NCBI GenBank assembly: GCA_964471865.1
Contig: CAYYHU010000010.1
Span: 1-56,279 of the forward strand
Source of the DNA: CAYMUC01 sp964471865
GTDB lineage: Bacteria; Actinomycetota; Acidimicrobiia; Acidimicrobiales; Ilumatobacteraceae
Reading direction: 5' to 3'
Length of the DNA: 56,279 nucleotides
Under the pieces are notes generated by a model. The model did not search any database. It was not told where the DNA came from and saw only the letters and a list, made by a program, of their open reading frames with translations. Shown here one piece after another: positions 1 through 7,674 of this stretch. The position numbers were made by a program, and so were the translations under genes. Every line of letters begins with the position of its first letter. Within the stretch, counting starts at the first letter, position 1.

Positions 1-1
1 T

Positions 2-829
2 CGGACCTCGACATCCCGGGGACCGGTAGACGTTCGACTCTCCACGGTCGCGACCGTGTTGGGAGAGCGAGCCGTGTTGCGTCTCGCTCCGGTCAACGAA
101 CGACCTCGTCGGCTCGACGAACTGGGAATGCCTCTGGACCTCGAACGCCGCCTCCGTGACCTCGTGCGCGCCGCTGCCGGATTGGTCGTGTGCGTCGGCC
201 CGACCGGTGCAGGTAAAACCACGACTCTCTATGCGGCTCTGAGCGAACTCGCTGATGGAACCCGCCACCTCGCGACGATCGAGGATCCCGTCGAGCACGT
301 GGTCGAAGGGGTCACCCAACTCCAGGTTCATGAAGGCGCGGGCGTCGACTTCTCCACGGGGCTTCGCGCCTTGTTGCGTCATGACCCCGATGTGATCCTC
401 GTCGGCGAGATCCGTGACCGTGAGACCGCGGCGGTGGCGGTGCGAGCGGCACTGTCAGGCCACCTGGTTCTCACCACCCTTCATGCCAAGGACGCGACAT
501 CGGCCTTGGCTCGCCTTGTCGATCTCGGAGTCGATCCGGTGATGATGTCGCTCGCTCTCACCGGTGTCGTGGCCCAGCGTCTGCTGCGGCACCGTCGGGA
601 GACCCCCGGCGAGGGTCCCACGGGGCGAAGCGCCGTCTTCGAGCTCGTCACCGTCACCCGGGATCTCCGCCACCAGATGGCGACGCGAGCGAGCGAGGAC
701 TCGATTCGGGCCGAGGCGATTCGCAACGGCCTGATTCCGCTGTCGCATCAGGCGGACCGTCTCGTCGCACGTCGAATCGTGGATGCAGCTGAGGTGGTTC
801 GAGTCTTCAGCGACGAAGCCGCGTCATGA
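2..829 (+). CDS. Type II secretion/type IV pilus assembly ATPase (GspE/PilB family), 5'-partial
   Basis: The reading frame is open to the left edge of the window, so the N-terminal part of the gene is missing; residues such as VDVRLSTVATV before the first possible start already match the family. A Walker A motif GPTGAGKT lies at 197-220, the Walker B-type DVILVGEIRD at 389-418, and the LHAKD histidine motif near 482. The protein would hexamerise in the cytoplasm and power pilus or pseudopilus assembly. Oddity: the tetracysteine zinc motif normally present before the GR-xxE segment is absent; the stretch around 590-640 has no cysteine. Its stop overlaps the start of the downstream gspF/pilC-like gene (ATGA at 826), so the two are translationally coupled. 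Confidence 0.93.
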   Translation, partial: RTSTSRGPVDVRLSTVATVLGERAVLRLAPVNERPRRLDELGMPLDLERRLRDLVRAAAGLVVCVGPTGAGKTTTLYAALSELADGTRHLATIEDPVEHVVEGVTQLQVHEGAGVDFSTGLRALLRHDPDVILVGEIRDRETAAVAVRAALSGHLVLTTLHAKDATSALARLVDLGVDPVMMSLALTGVVAQRLLRHRRETPGEGPTGRSAVFELVTVTRDLRHQMATRASEDSIRAEAIRNGLIPLSHQADRLVARRIVDAAEVVRVFSDEAAS

Positions 830-2016
830 CGATCGCTTCCCAGGACCGATCCTCCGGACCCGATACCCCGAAGCGTTCGCCCCGGAAGCGGCGCGACTCT
901 CACAGCGGACCGCTCAGCGTTCATCGGCTGCAGGTGCACTCGACTGTTCCTCGCCGGATCGGTCCGCTCACGATCGGGCGGGAACGTCTGCGGACTCGGT
1001 CCCTCGAGGTCTTCATCTCGCAGCTCGGAGTGCTCACCACCGGGGGTGTGACCCTGCCGGAGGCTCTCGCGCTCATCGGCGCCGAGAGCGACGATCCGGT
1101 CATCTCTCGACTCACTCGTGATCTCGCTCAACGCCTCGCCGCCGGACAGAGCCTCGCCGTGGCTCTCGACGCCCATCGCGCCATACTCCCCGCGACCGTA
1201 CGCGGGGTGTTGGGCTCGGCTGAGATCTCCGGGAATCTCCCAGCTGCTGTCGCCGGGCTCGAGAACCATCTTCGGCGTCATGCGCTGTTGCGAAAGCGTC
1301 TCGCCGGTGCCCTGGCGTATCCAGGCATCGTCTTGGTCGTCTGTTTGGCCTCGATGGCGCTCTTGGCCATCGCCGCCCTCCCCCGCTTCTCCAACCTCTT
1401 CGATGAACTCGGGGTATCGGCCCCGGCCCCGGTTCGCTGGAGCGAACGCGTCACGGCTCTGACATCGGTGTGGTGGCCGCTCTTGGTGCTCGCAGCGATG
1501 GTGATCGTCGCCATACCGATGAGACTTCGACACCGTCCTCGCTGGCGACGTCGAGGACAACGAGTGATCCTCAGACTCCCTGTGATCGGGCGGATCCAAC
1601 GGTTGTCGTTGACCGAACGGGTCTGTCGGACCTTGGGGCTTCTTCTCGATGCCGGGGTGGCACTCCCCGATGCGCTCAGCACCGCCGCTCGCGCGAGCCA
1701 TCACGTGTGGATCGAGGACCGGCTCGAGCGTGCTCGGGACCGGATCGTCGCCGGAGACGACGTCGTGGTCGTCCTCGCCGAGACGGGACTGTTCACCAGC
1801 GCGGTTCACCAGATCCTCGCGGTCGGTGAACGGGTCGGGCGCCTCGCTCCACAAATGGATGTCGCCGCCGAGCTCATCGGAACTGAACTCGATCGTCGCC
1901 TTCAACGGGTGGCGACGCTGGCAGAACCGGTTCTCGTCGTCGTCGTGGGACTCATCGTGGCGGGTGTGGCGATCTCGCTCGTGTCCTCGATCTACGGGGT
2001 GGTCGGCGAACTCTAG
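826..2016 (+). CDS. Type II secretion/type IV pilus inner-membrane platform protein (GspF/PilC family)
   Basis: This 396-residue protein has the duplicated T2SSF architecture: a first cytoplasmic domain at about residues 60-170 followed by a membrane segment (AYPGIVLVVCLASMALLAI), and a second at about 255-355 followed by a C-terminal membrane segment (EPVLVVVVGLIVAGVAISL). Both repeats carry the typical helical pattern 'LLDAGVxLPDAL' and 'LGSAEISGNLP' / 'LAVGERVGRL'. It forms the membrane platform on which the assembly ATPase acts. The start overlaps the ATPase stop by 4 bp (ATGA). Family assignment is firm; whether the machine makes pili or secretes proteins cannot be told from these genes. 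Confidence 0.93.
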   Translation: MTIASQDRSSGPDTPKRSPRKRRDSHSGPLSVHRLQVHSTVPRRIGPLTIGRERLRTRSLEVFISQLGVLTTGGVTLPEALALIGAESDDPVISRLTRDLAQRLAAGQSLAVALDAHRAILPATVRGVLGSAEISGNLPAAVAGLENHLRRHALLRKRLAGALAYPGIVLVVCLASMALLAIAALPRFSNLFDELGVSAPAPVRWSERVTALTSVWWPLLVLAAMVIVAIPMRLRHRPRWRRRGQRVILRLPVIGRIQRLSLTERVCRTLGLLLDAGVALPDALSTAARASHHVWIEDRLERARDRIVAGDDVVVVLAETGLFTSAVHQILAVGERVGRLAPQMDVAAELIGTELDRRLQRVATLAEPVLVVVVGLIVAGVAISLVSSIYGVVGEL

Positions 2017-2044
2017 AGACGCTCTCTCACCCGGAGCGGTTCGA

Positions 2045-2539
2045 TCACCACATCGACCATGACGCACTGAGGCGATCACCGATCACGAGCACCACGAGCG
2101 CTCCGGTGGCCATGAAGGGTCCGAACGGCAACTCCGACCGCCTCGACGCCCGGCCCCCGAGCATCAAAGCGAGACCGACCGTCGATGCGATGGCGAACCC
2201 GAGAAACAGTCCGATCACCACATGATCGATCCCATACCAACCGAGGTAGGCGCCCAACAGCGGAGCGAAACGAACATCTCCATCCCCGAACGCTCCGCGA
2301 GCGGCGATGTAGATGGCGACGAACGCGATGCCTGCCCCGACCGCACCCAGAACCATTCCCAGAATTCGACCAGGACGATCGCTGAGGATGGCGTCGATCA
2401 CGAGCCATGGCAGACCGAGTCCCGCTCCGAGATAGATGATGCGACGCGGCAACCGGTGAGTACGAATGTCGATGATCGACAACACGGTGACCACGACGAT
2501 CAAGACGAGAAAGCCGATGGTGGCCCAACCTCCGATCAC
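2045..2539 (-). CDS. Prepilin peptidase, A24 family, without methylase domain
   Basis: The 164-residue polytopic membrane protein carries the two catalytic aspartates of A24 peptidases: D24 in SIIDIRTHRLP and D88 in FGDGDVRF, plus the family's ELPFGPFM motif near the C-terminus. The cysteine-containing N-terminal methyltransferase domain found in full-length PilD is absent, so cleavage without N-methylation, or a separate methylase, is implied. The start is GTG at 2539, supported by a TAGCGT hexamer 6 nt upstream. It faces the gspE-gspF pair convergently and presumably processes the prepilin encoded at 3120. Confidence 0.9.
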   Translation of the reverse strand: MIGGWATIGFLVLIVVVTVLSIIDIRTHRLPRRIIYLGAGLGLPWLVIDAILSDRPGRILGMVLGAVGAGIAFVAIYIAARGAFGDGDVRFAPLLGAYLGWYGIDHVVIGLFLGFAIASTVGLALMLGGRASRRSELPFGPFMATGALVVLVIGDRLSASWSMW

Positions 2540-2545
2540 GTCGGC

Positions 2546-2551
2546 ACGCTA
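2546..2551 (-). promoter_or_regulatory. Putative leaderless -10 element (TAGCGT), prepilin peptidase
   Basis: TAGCGT on the minus strand ends 6 nt before the GTG start, with no ribosome-binding site in between, the spacing expected of a leaderless mRNA. Confidence 0.55.
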
Positions 2552-2603
2552 GGCAGCCTCGTCGATCGGAACCATGGGCCGATGGGATGGTTGACTGGTG
2601 GAC

Positions 2604-3020
2604 ATGCTGCTCACCGAGATCGACCACGTCGCCATTGCAGTCCGAGACCTCGAGGCCGCCATCGACTACTACGCCCGGGCCTTTGGGGCCACGGTTGATC
2701 ACCGGGAGGTCGTGGAGAGCGATGGGGTCGAGGAGGCTCTGCTCAAAGTGGCCGACAGCTACGTCCAGTTACTGACCCCGACGCGCGAGGACTCACCCGT
2801 CGCGAAGGCCATCGACAAGCGAGGCGAGGGCCTCCACCACATCGGGTACCGGGTGGATGACTGTGCCGAAGCTCTGGCCTCGATGATCGCAGCGGGGGCC
2901 CAGCCCATCGATCAGGCCCCTCGTCCGGGGAGCCGGGGCACGACCGTCGCCTTCATCCACCCCAAGGGCAGCTTCGGCACCCTGATCGAACTCGTCCAAG
3001 AAGGTCCCGACACCCACTGA
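2604..3020 (+). CDS. mce: Methylmalonyl-CoA epimerase
   Basis: A 138-residue vicinal-oxygen-chelate protein that interconverts (2R)- and (2S)-methylmalonyl-CoA in propionyl-CoA metabolism. Metal ligands typical of the family are visible: His8 in EIDHVAIAV, a His in GLHHIGYRV (78-79) and Glu129 in LIELVQ. The two beta-alpha-beta repeats are intact and the length is normal. A GTG two codons upstream (2598) is an alternative start. Its metabolic partner, the acyl-CoA carboxylase beta subunit, is about 6.5 kb downstream. The promoter region is shared divergently with the prepilin peptidase. Confidence 0.92.
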   Translation: MLLTEIDHVAIAVRDLEAAIDYYARAFGATVDHREVVESDGVEEALLKVADSYVQLLTPTREDSPVAKAIDKRGEGLHHIGYRVDDCAEALASMIAAGAQPIDQAPRPGSRGTTVAFIHPKGSFGTLIELVQEGPDTH

Positions 3021-3119
3021 CCCCGGGCATCCGGTCTGACCGCCGGACGCCTGCTCGCTCCCACATCGGTCCCGGCGATCGCCATCAGGTGATCGCTTCT
3101 GGAATCCGAAGGAGGAGCG

Positions 3120-3524
3120 ATGAACATCGTGGAATGCAGATCTCGAGAGCGACGTGGCCGACCCCAGGCCCGGCGGGACCGAGGTTTCACCCTGGTCGAA
3201 CTGTTGGTGGTGATCTCCACTCTGGGGATCCTCGGAGGCGTGACTGCGTTCGCCGTGGGCGGAATCACCGACACCGCTCAAGCGAACGCCTGCACCACCG
3301 AGCAGCGCACCCTCGAAACCGCGATCGAGGCGTACCGCAGTGAGACCGGAGATTTCCCTGCCACCGAGGCGGCGCTGGTGACCGAGGGCTATCTGCGGTC
3401 GGCGCCCGAGTGGTATCAACTGCGGACCCAAGACATCGGCGGTGTCATCACGGTGATCACCGATGGCACGATCGAACGTAGTTCCACCGGCGAGACAGCG
3501 GGTTGCGATCAGGTTCTCGCCTGA
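3120..3524 (+). CDS. Type IV prepilin / pseudopilin-like protein
   Basis: This 134-residue protein has a class III (prepilin) leader: 22 basic residues ending in RG, then the mature N-terminus FTLVELLVVISTLGILGG with Glu at +5. The leader would be cut by the prepilin peptidase after Gly22 and the hydrophobic helix built into a pilus or pseudopilus. The C-terminal part holds two cysteines (CTTEQR and GCDQVLA) that could form a disulfide. A strong Shine-Dalgarno AAGGAGG at 3109-3115 sets the start. It lies downstream of the assembly genes but beyond mce. The last bases of the gene are inside the 55-bp sequence duplicated around the assembly gap, but the frame ends at TGA before the Ns. Confidence 0.88.
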   Translation: MNIVECRSRERRGRPQARRDRGFTLVELLVVISTLGILGGVTAFAVGGITDTAQANACTTEQRTLETAIEAYRSETGDFPATEAALVTEGYLRSAPEWYQLRTQDIGGVITVITDGTIERSSTGETAGCDQVLA

Positions 3525-3555
3525 TCCTGACGAGTCTGTGATGCGCAGGGGTGGC
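3501..3555. repeat. 55-bp gap-flanking copy 1 (assembly overlap)
   Basis: These 55 bp are identical to 3656-3710 on the far side of the N run. They include the end of the prepilin gene and a 7-bp inverted repeat GATCAGG/CCTGATC (3507-3526). Exactly 55 bp of overlap is what a k=55 de Bruijn assembler leaves on adjacent contigs, so this is most likely one genomic sequence written twice. Confidence 0.85.
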
Positions 3556-3655
3556 NNNNNNNNNNNNNNNNNNNNNNNNNNNNNNNNNNNNNNNNNNNNN
3601 NNNNNNNNNNNNNNNNNNNNNNNNNNNNNNNNNNNNNNNNNNNNNNNNNNNNNNN
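3556..3655. other. Assembly gap of 100 Ns
   Basis: One hundred Ns, the conventional placeholder for a scaffold gap of unknown size. Because both flanks carry the same 55 bp, the real gap may be zero or negative; no gene content should be inferred here. Between the prepilin stop (3524) and the thiolase start (3885) I see no other coding sequence. Confidence 0.95.
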
Positions 3656-3710
3656 GGTTGCGATCAGGTTCTCGCCTGATCCTGACGAGTCTGTGATGCG
3701 CAGGGGTGGC
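3656..3710. repeat. 55-bp gap-flanking copy 2 (assembly overlap)
   Basis: Base-for-base copy of 3501-3555. Any open reading frame that starts here (for example with MMRRGG) merely restates the end of the prepilin region and should not be used to extend the thiolase. Confidence 0.85.
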
Positions 3711-3847
3711 ATGGCCCCGTCCCCACCGGTGTCGGCCGCCCCTGCCACCCGCCCGATGACCGATGCTCATCGATCGCGACCTGAGAGAACATCTCCGTCT
3801 CTGCCTGGCGCTTCGACGCGAACCCGAACCTCGACCGCATGCGGCCA

Positions 3848-3853
3848 TAGGCT
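3848..3853 (+). promoter_or_regulatory. Putative -10 element (TAGGCT) of the thiolase gene, leadered
   Basis: TAGGCT lies 31 nt before the ATG. Unlike most promoters in this window it is followed by a short leader containing a strong ribosome-binding site (AAGGAGG, 3872-3878). Confidence 0.4.
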
Positions 3854-3884
3854 GATGATCTCGTCCGATCCAAGGAGGTCCCCC

Positions 3885-5066
3885 ATGGCCGGTTCCTACA
3901 TCGTCGCCGGAGCCCGCACACCCATCGGAAAGATGAGTGGTGCACTCTCGGGATTCACCGCGGCCGAACTCGGTTCGATCGCCATTCGCGAAGCAATGGT
4001 TCGTGCCGGAATCTCCCCGGATCAGGTCGAACACGTCCTCATGGGCCAGGTGCTGCTGGCTGGCCAAGGCCAAGTACCGGCCCGCCAAGCTGCAGCCGGT
4101 GCTGGGATTCCCCTGTCGACTCCGTCGGTGAACATCAACAAGGTGTGCCTGTCGGGGCTCAACACGATCTATCTCGCCGACCAGATGATCGCGGCAGGCG
4201 ATGCCGACATCGTCGTAGCCGGCGGCATGGAGTCGATGACCAACGCCCCCTACATCGCCAAGGGCGCCCGTGGCGGTTTCCGCTACGGCAACGTCGAACT
4301 GGCGGACGCGATCCTCGCCGACGGTCTGTTGTGCGCGTTCGACAACTGCGCCATGGGGCTGTCCACCGAACGCTATGCCGAAGGTGTCTACAGCCGCGAG
4401 GCCCAGGACGCGTTCTCGGCGAGCTCGCACGAACGGGCAGCGAACGCGGCCAAGGATGGTCGACTCGCCGACGAGATCGTCGCGGTCTCGATTCCACAGC
4501 GCAAAGGTGATCCGCTGCTCGTGGACACCGACGAAGGGGTCCGGCCGGGCACCACCGTGGACAGCCTGTCCGGTTTGCGTCCGGCGTTCGACCCGCAAGG
4601 AACGATCACCGCCGGCAATGCCAGCCAGATCAGCGATGGAGCGAGCGCCGTGGTGATGATGTCGCAGCGGGCTCTCGAGGCCACCGGCGCCACTCCGCTC
4701 GGCCAGGTCGTGTCCTACGGCATGGTCGCGGGCCCCGACAGTGTGTCGCTGCTGCAGCAGCCATCGCGGGCCATCCTGGCGGCGTTGTCTCGAGCCGGGC
4801 TGTCGGTGGGTGACGTCGATCTGTTCGAGATCAACGAGGCGTTCGCCACGGTGGCCCTCGCGTCCATGGCGGATCTCGGGATCACCGAGGAGATCGTCAA
4901 CGTGAACGGTGGAGCGATCGCGCTCGGCCATCCGATCGGGATGAGTGGAAACCGACTGGCCCTGTCCTTGCTGCACGAACTGCGGCGACGCGGCGGAGGC
5001 GTCGGAGCTGCCGGCCTGTGTGGTGGCGGCGGCCAAGGCGACGCCTTGGTGCTTCGCACCGTCTGA
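3885..5066 (+). CDS. Thiolase (acetyl-CoA C-acetyltransferase)
   Basis: The protein is 393 residues, the usual thiolase length. The nucleophile is Cys88 (INKVCLSG), the conserved His is in GHPIGMSG (His349) and the second catalytic cysteine is Cys379 in GLCGGGGQGD. It condenses two acetyl-CoA, or cleaves acetoacetyl-CoA and other 3-ketoacyl-CoAs, in the cytoplasm. The ATG at 3885 is fixed by AAGGAGG seven bases upstream; a longer frame running back to 3693 starts within the gap-flanking duplicate and is not real. The GHPIGMSG and CGGGGQG motifs differ slightly from the commonest GHPIGASG and CIGGGMG, so exact chain-length specificity is uncertain. Confidence 0.93.
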   Translation: MAGSYIVAGARTPIGKMSGALSGFTAAELGSIAIREAMVRAGISPDQVEHVLMGQVLLAGQGQVPARQAAAGAGIPLSTPSVNINKVCLSGLNTIYLADQMIAAGDADIVVAGGMESMTNAPYIAKGARGGFRYGNVELADAILADGLLCAFDNCAMGLSTERYAEGVYSREAQDAFSASSHERAANAAKDGRLADEIVAVSIPQRKGDPLLVDTDEGVRPGTTVDSLSGLRPAFDPQGTITAGNASQISDGASAVVMMSQRALEATGATPLGQVVSYGMVAGPDSVSLLQQPSRAILAALSRAGLSVGDVDLFEINEAFATVALASMADLGITEEIVNVNGGAIALGHPIGMSGNRLALSLLHELRRRGGGVGAAGLCGGGGQGDALVLRTV

Positions 5067-5155
5067 CATCGACTGCCAGTGGTCGTCGACGGGCTTGATC
5101 TCGACGACACACCGGCGCCGCATCGACGACCCATCGCCAACGGGTGGGCGACTGG

Positions 5156-5764
5156 TCAACTGTCGAGTTCTCGACGACCTTCGATCGCGCGTCCCAGAGT
5201 CAGTTCATCCGCATACTCGAGATCACCGCCCACGGGAAGACCACTTGCGATCCGCGTGATGCGGACTCCGAGGGGCTTGAGCAGTCGGGCCAGATACATC
5301 GCTGTGACCTCACCCTCGGTGTTGGGGTTGGTGCACACGATCACCTCGGAGACCGATTCCGGATCGAGCCGTGTCAGAAGTTCCCGGATCTTCAGCTGTT
5401 CCGGTCCGACCCCTTCGAGAGGATTGATCGCTCCGAGCAGCACGTGATATCGGCCCCGGAACTCGCCGGTGCGTTCGATCGCCACGATGTCACGGGACTC
5501 TTCGACGACACAGATCACCCCTGAGTCGCGACGGTCATCACGACAGATCTGGCACAGTTCGGCGTCAGCCACGTTGAAGCAGCGCTCACAAAAGCGGACC
5601 TTGGCCTTGGCCTCGAGGATCGCATCAGCGAGGCGCCGGGCATCCTCAGAGGACACTTTGAGCAGATGAAAGGCCAGGCGCTGGGCGCTCTTGGGCCCGA
5701 TTCCCGGAAGACGCCCGAGTTCATCGATGAGGGTCTGAACGACAGGGGTGTACGCCGACGCCAT
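5156..5764 (-). CDS. recR: Recombination protein RecR
   Basis: A 202-residue protein with the N-terminal helix-hairpin-helix (LGRLPGIGPKSAQRLAFH), the four-cysteine zinc motif C59/C62/C71/C74 (FCERCFNVADAELCQIC), and a Toprim domain from about residue 84 (ICVVEESRDIVAIERTGEF). RecR acts with RecF/RecO to load RecA at gaps. It lies 13 bp downstream of dnaX on the same strand, so the two are almost certainly co-transcribed. In most bacteria a small ybaB/ebfC gene sits between them; here there is no room for it. Confidence 0.97.
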   Translation of the reverse strand: MASAYTPVVQTLIDELGRLPGIGPKSAQRLAFHLLKVSSEDARRLADAILEAKAKVRFCERCFNVADAELCQICRDDRRDSGVICVVEESRDIVAIERTGEFRGRYHVLLGAINPLEGVGPEQLKIRELLTRLDPESVSEVIVCTNPNTEGEVTAMYLARLLKPLGVRITRIASGLPVGGDLEYADELTLGRAIEGRRELDS

Positions 5765-5777
5765 CAGCGAACCTCGA

Positions 5778-7607
5778 TCATTCGTCGTCCTCGACGATCA
5801 CCGAGCCGGGAAAGGCCTGCACGAGACGTTCCACCGGACTCGTCACGGCGCCCTTGGGTACATCGGGAAGATCGCGCACATCCTCGACATCACCGAGATG
5901 ATCATCGCGTTCATCGGTCTCGACGACCGGAGCCGGCTCAGGTGCCGACCCACCACTTCGAGACGGCGATGGGGCCGACCCTTCGACGATGAGATTCATC
6001 GGGATGCGGCGGCCCGCGACCTCGGCCAGTGCCGACTCGACATCGCGTTGATGCTGTGCGGCGCGATCGCGGTGGGGTTCGTTCGGGAAGCCGACCACGA
6101 GCGCACCCTCACGCTCACCCATCACCGTTCCGGCGGCATACAGCGCGCGCACCAGAGGCTTGAGTCGAGTCAGAACGTCCTGGGACCAGGCCCGCCCGAT
6201 TGCATCCACATCCACACCCGAGGAGGCTGCGGCCGCACCGCCCACTCCACTCGACGGGGGCGCATCCCCCGATCGCGTATCGGCCTCAGATGACGATGCC
6301 GGTGACCGATCCGCTGAGGCTGGCGACGAGGATGTCGGCGACGCGGATGCTGGCTCGGGTGGAGCGGCTGGCGACGATGTATCGGTTGCGCGCGCCGGTC
6401 GCACGGTCCCCGACGTGACGTCACCGGCTCGCGATCCCAGTCGGGCTCGTCCGGTAGCCGGATCCACCGGCGGCGCCGGGGTGGGAGCTGCGGCCAACGT
6501 GACCCCTTGGGCCATCTGATCCTCGAGATGCTTGAGCCGGGCCAGCACCGCTGTGATCCCCGGATCGACCTCGGCATGGGTCAACTTCACCAGCGCGACC
6601 TCGAGCAGGATCCGAGGATCGGGAGCGTGTCGCATTTCGAGAAGTGCGGTGCCGAGCACCTCCATCGACCGCACGAGAGTCGCCGTTCCGACTCGACGAG
6701 CGCGTTCGGCGACGGCCTCTCGTCGACTGGTGGGAACCTGGACCAACTCGGGGGCGACAAGCGACAAGAACCCTTCGCGAAGGATCCGAAGAACCTCCTC
6801 GGTCACGGTTCGCGTATCGCGACCCTGACGAACGGCGTGGGCCACGGTGGCCAGAGCCAGACCGGGATCACGATCGGCGAGCGCATCGAAGAGTTCCTCG
6901 AGATGCGCGTCGGCCTCGACGACTCCTCCTGATGCTGCAACGACCTCCAAAGCCGACAGCGCGTCCCGGGCCGAGCCCGCACCGCGATTGACGACCGTGG
7001 CCAACGCCGAGTCGTCGAGTTCGATACCCGCGTCGGAAGCAACCCATCGAAGATGTCCCTCGAGTTCGTCGGGGTCGATCAGATGGAACTGCAGATGTTG
7101 GGTCCGACTGCGGATCGTTTCGGGAACCTTCTGAGGATCGGTCGTGGCGAGAACGAACACCACATGATCGGGAGGCTCTTCCAGAGTCTTCAGCAGCGCG
7201 GCGTTGGCCTCTTTGGTCAACATGTGGACCTCGTCGAGGATGTACACCTTGTGACGACCCGGGGTACCCAAAGACGCCCGCTCGATCAGGGACCGGATGT
7301 CGTCGATACCTCGGTTGGAGGCTGCGTCGAGCTCGAACACGTCATAGGAGGTGCCGGCCTCCACGGCCAGACATGAACTGCATTCGCAACACGGTTCACC
7401 ATCGATGGCGGACTCGCAGTTGAGGACTTTGGCGAGGATCCGAGCCGATGAGGTCTTCCCGGTCCCTCTCGGCCCTGAGAACAGATACGCGTGGCCTTCA
7501 CGATGCTGAGCCACTGCATTGCGTAGCGCTCGCACCACATGGTCTTGGCCCTTGAGGTCCGCGAACCGCCGCGGCCGGTAGCGGCGGTACAGAGACAAAG
7601 TGGCCAC
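5778..7607 (-). CDS. dnaX: DNA polymerase III gamma/tau subunit
   Basis: 609 residues from the GTG at 7607. The clamp-loader AAA+ module holds Walker A GPRGTGKT (45-52), a zinc-binding set C64, C73, C76, C79, and Walker B in YILDEVHML. It is followed by the collar domain (about 230-370), a long Ala/Pro/Ser-rich linker (about 395-495) and a C-terminal tau-like region. It loads the beta clamp at the replication fork. Upstream in-frame codons exist back to 7757, but GTG-7607 is supported by the conserved VATLSLYRRYRPRRF start and by TAGGCT 7 nt upstream. No slippery frameshift sequence was noticed, so a separate gamma form is not evident. Confidence 0.96.
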   Translation of the reverse strand: MATLSLYRRYRPRRFADLKGQDHVVRALRNAVAQHREGHAYLFSGPRGTGKTSSARILAKVLNCESAIDGEPCCECSSCLAVEAGTSYDVFELDAASNRGIDDIRSLIERASLGTPGRHKVYILDEVHMLTKEANAALLKTLEEPPDHVVFVLATTDPQKVPETIRSRTQHLQFHLIDPDELEGHLRWVASDAGIELDDSALATVVNRGAGSARDALSALEVVAASGGVVEADAHLEELFDALADRDPGLALATVAHAVRQGRDTRTVTEEVLRILREGFLSLVAPELVQVPTSRREAVAERARRVGTATLVRSMEVLGTALLEMRHAPDPRILLEVALVKLTHAEVDPGITAVLARLKHLEDQMAQGVTLAAAPTPAPPVDPATGRARLGSRAGDVTSGTVRPARATDTSSPAAPPEPASASPTSSSPASADRSPASSSEADTRSGDAPPSSGVGGAAAASSGVDVDAIGRAWSQDVLTRLKPLVRALYAAGTVMGEREGALVVGFPNEPHRDRAAQHQRDVESALAEVAGRRIPMNLIVEGSAPSPSRSGGSAPEPAPVVETDERDDHLGDVEDVRDLPDVPKGAVTSPVERLVQAFPGSVIVEDDE

Positions 7608-7614
7608 GACCCCG

Positions 7615-7620
7615 AGCCTA
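7615..7620 (-). promoter_or_regulatory. Putative leaderless -10 element (TAGGCT), dnaX
   Basis: TAGGCT ends 7 nt before the dnaX GTG and fixes that start over longer in-frame alternatives. Confidence 0.55.
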
Positions 7621-7657
7621 CTCAGGGGGTGGCGCGAGGTCGGAGAGCGAGGTCGGG

Positions 7658-7663
7658 TAGCGT
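7658..7663 (+). promoter_or_regulatory. Putative -10 element (TAGCGT), copC/copD fusion
   Basis: TAGCGT ends 11 nt before ATG 7675, implying a very short leader of a few bases. It shares the 67-bp divergent region with the dnaX promoter. Confidence 0.4.
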
Positions 7664-7674
7664 GCCGGTCGATC

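Noticed and set aside
748..2079. 443-codon minus-strand open frame opposite gspF
   Set aside because: Antisense shadow: His/Asp/Arg/Gln-rich translation with no fold, directly opposite a clear GspF gene.
3507..3526. Hairpin GATCAGG/CCTGATC at the prepilin stop as a functional terminator
   Set aside because: Only 7 bp and within the assembly-duplicated sequence; noted but not called as a terminator.
3463..3696. Open frames across the N run and from 3693 into the thiolase
   Set aside because: They depend on Ns or on the duplicated contig end; the thiolase start is set by its Shine-Dalgarno at 3872-3878.
2793..5159. 788-codon minus-strand frame spanning the N gap
   Set aside because: It reads through the 100 Ns and lies antisense to mce, the prepilin and the thiolase; a GC-rich shadow.
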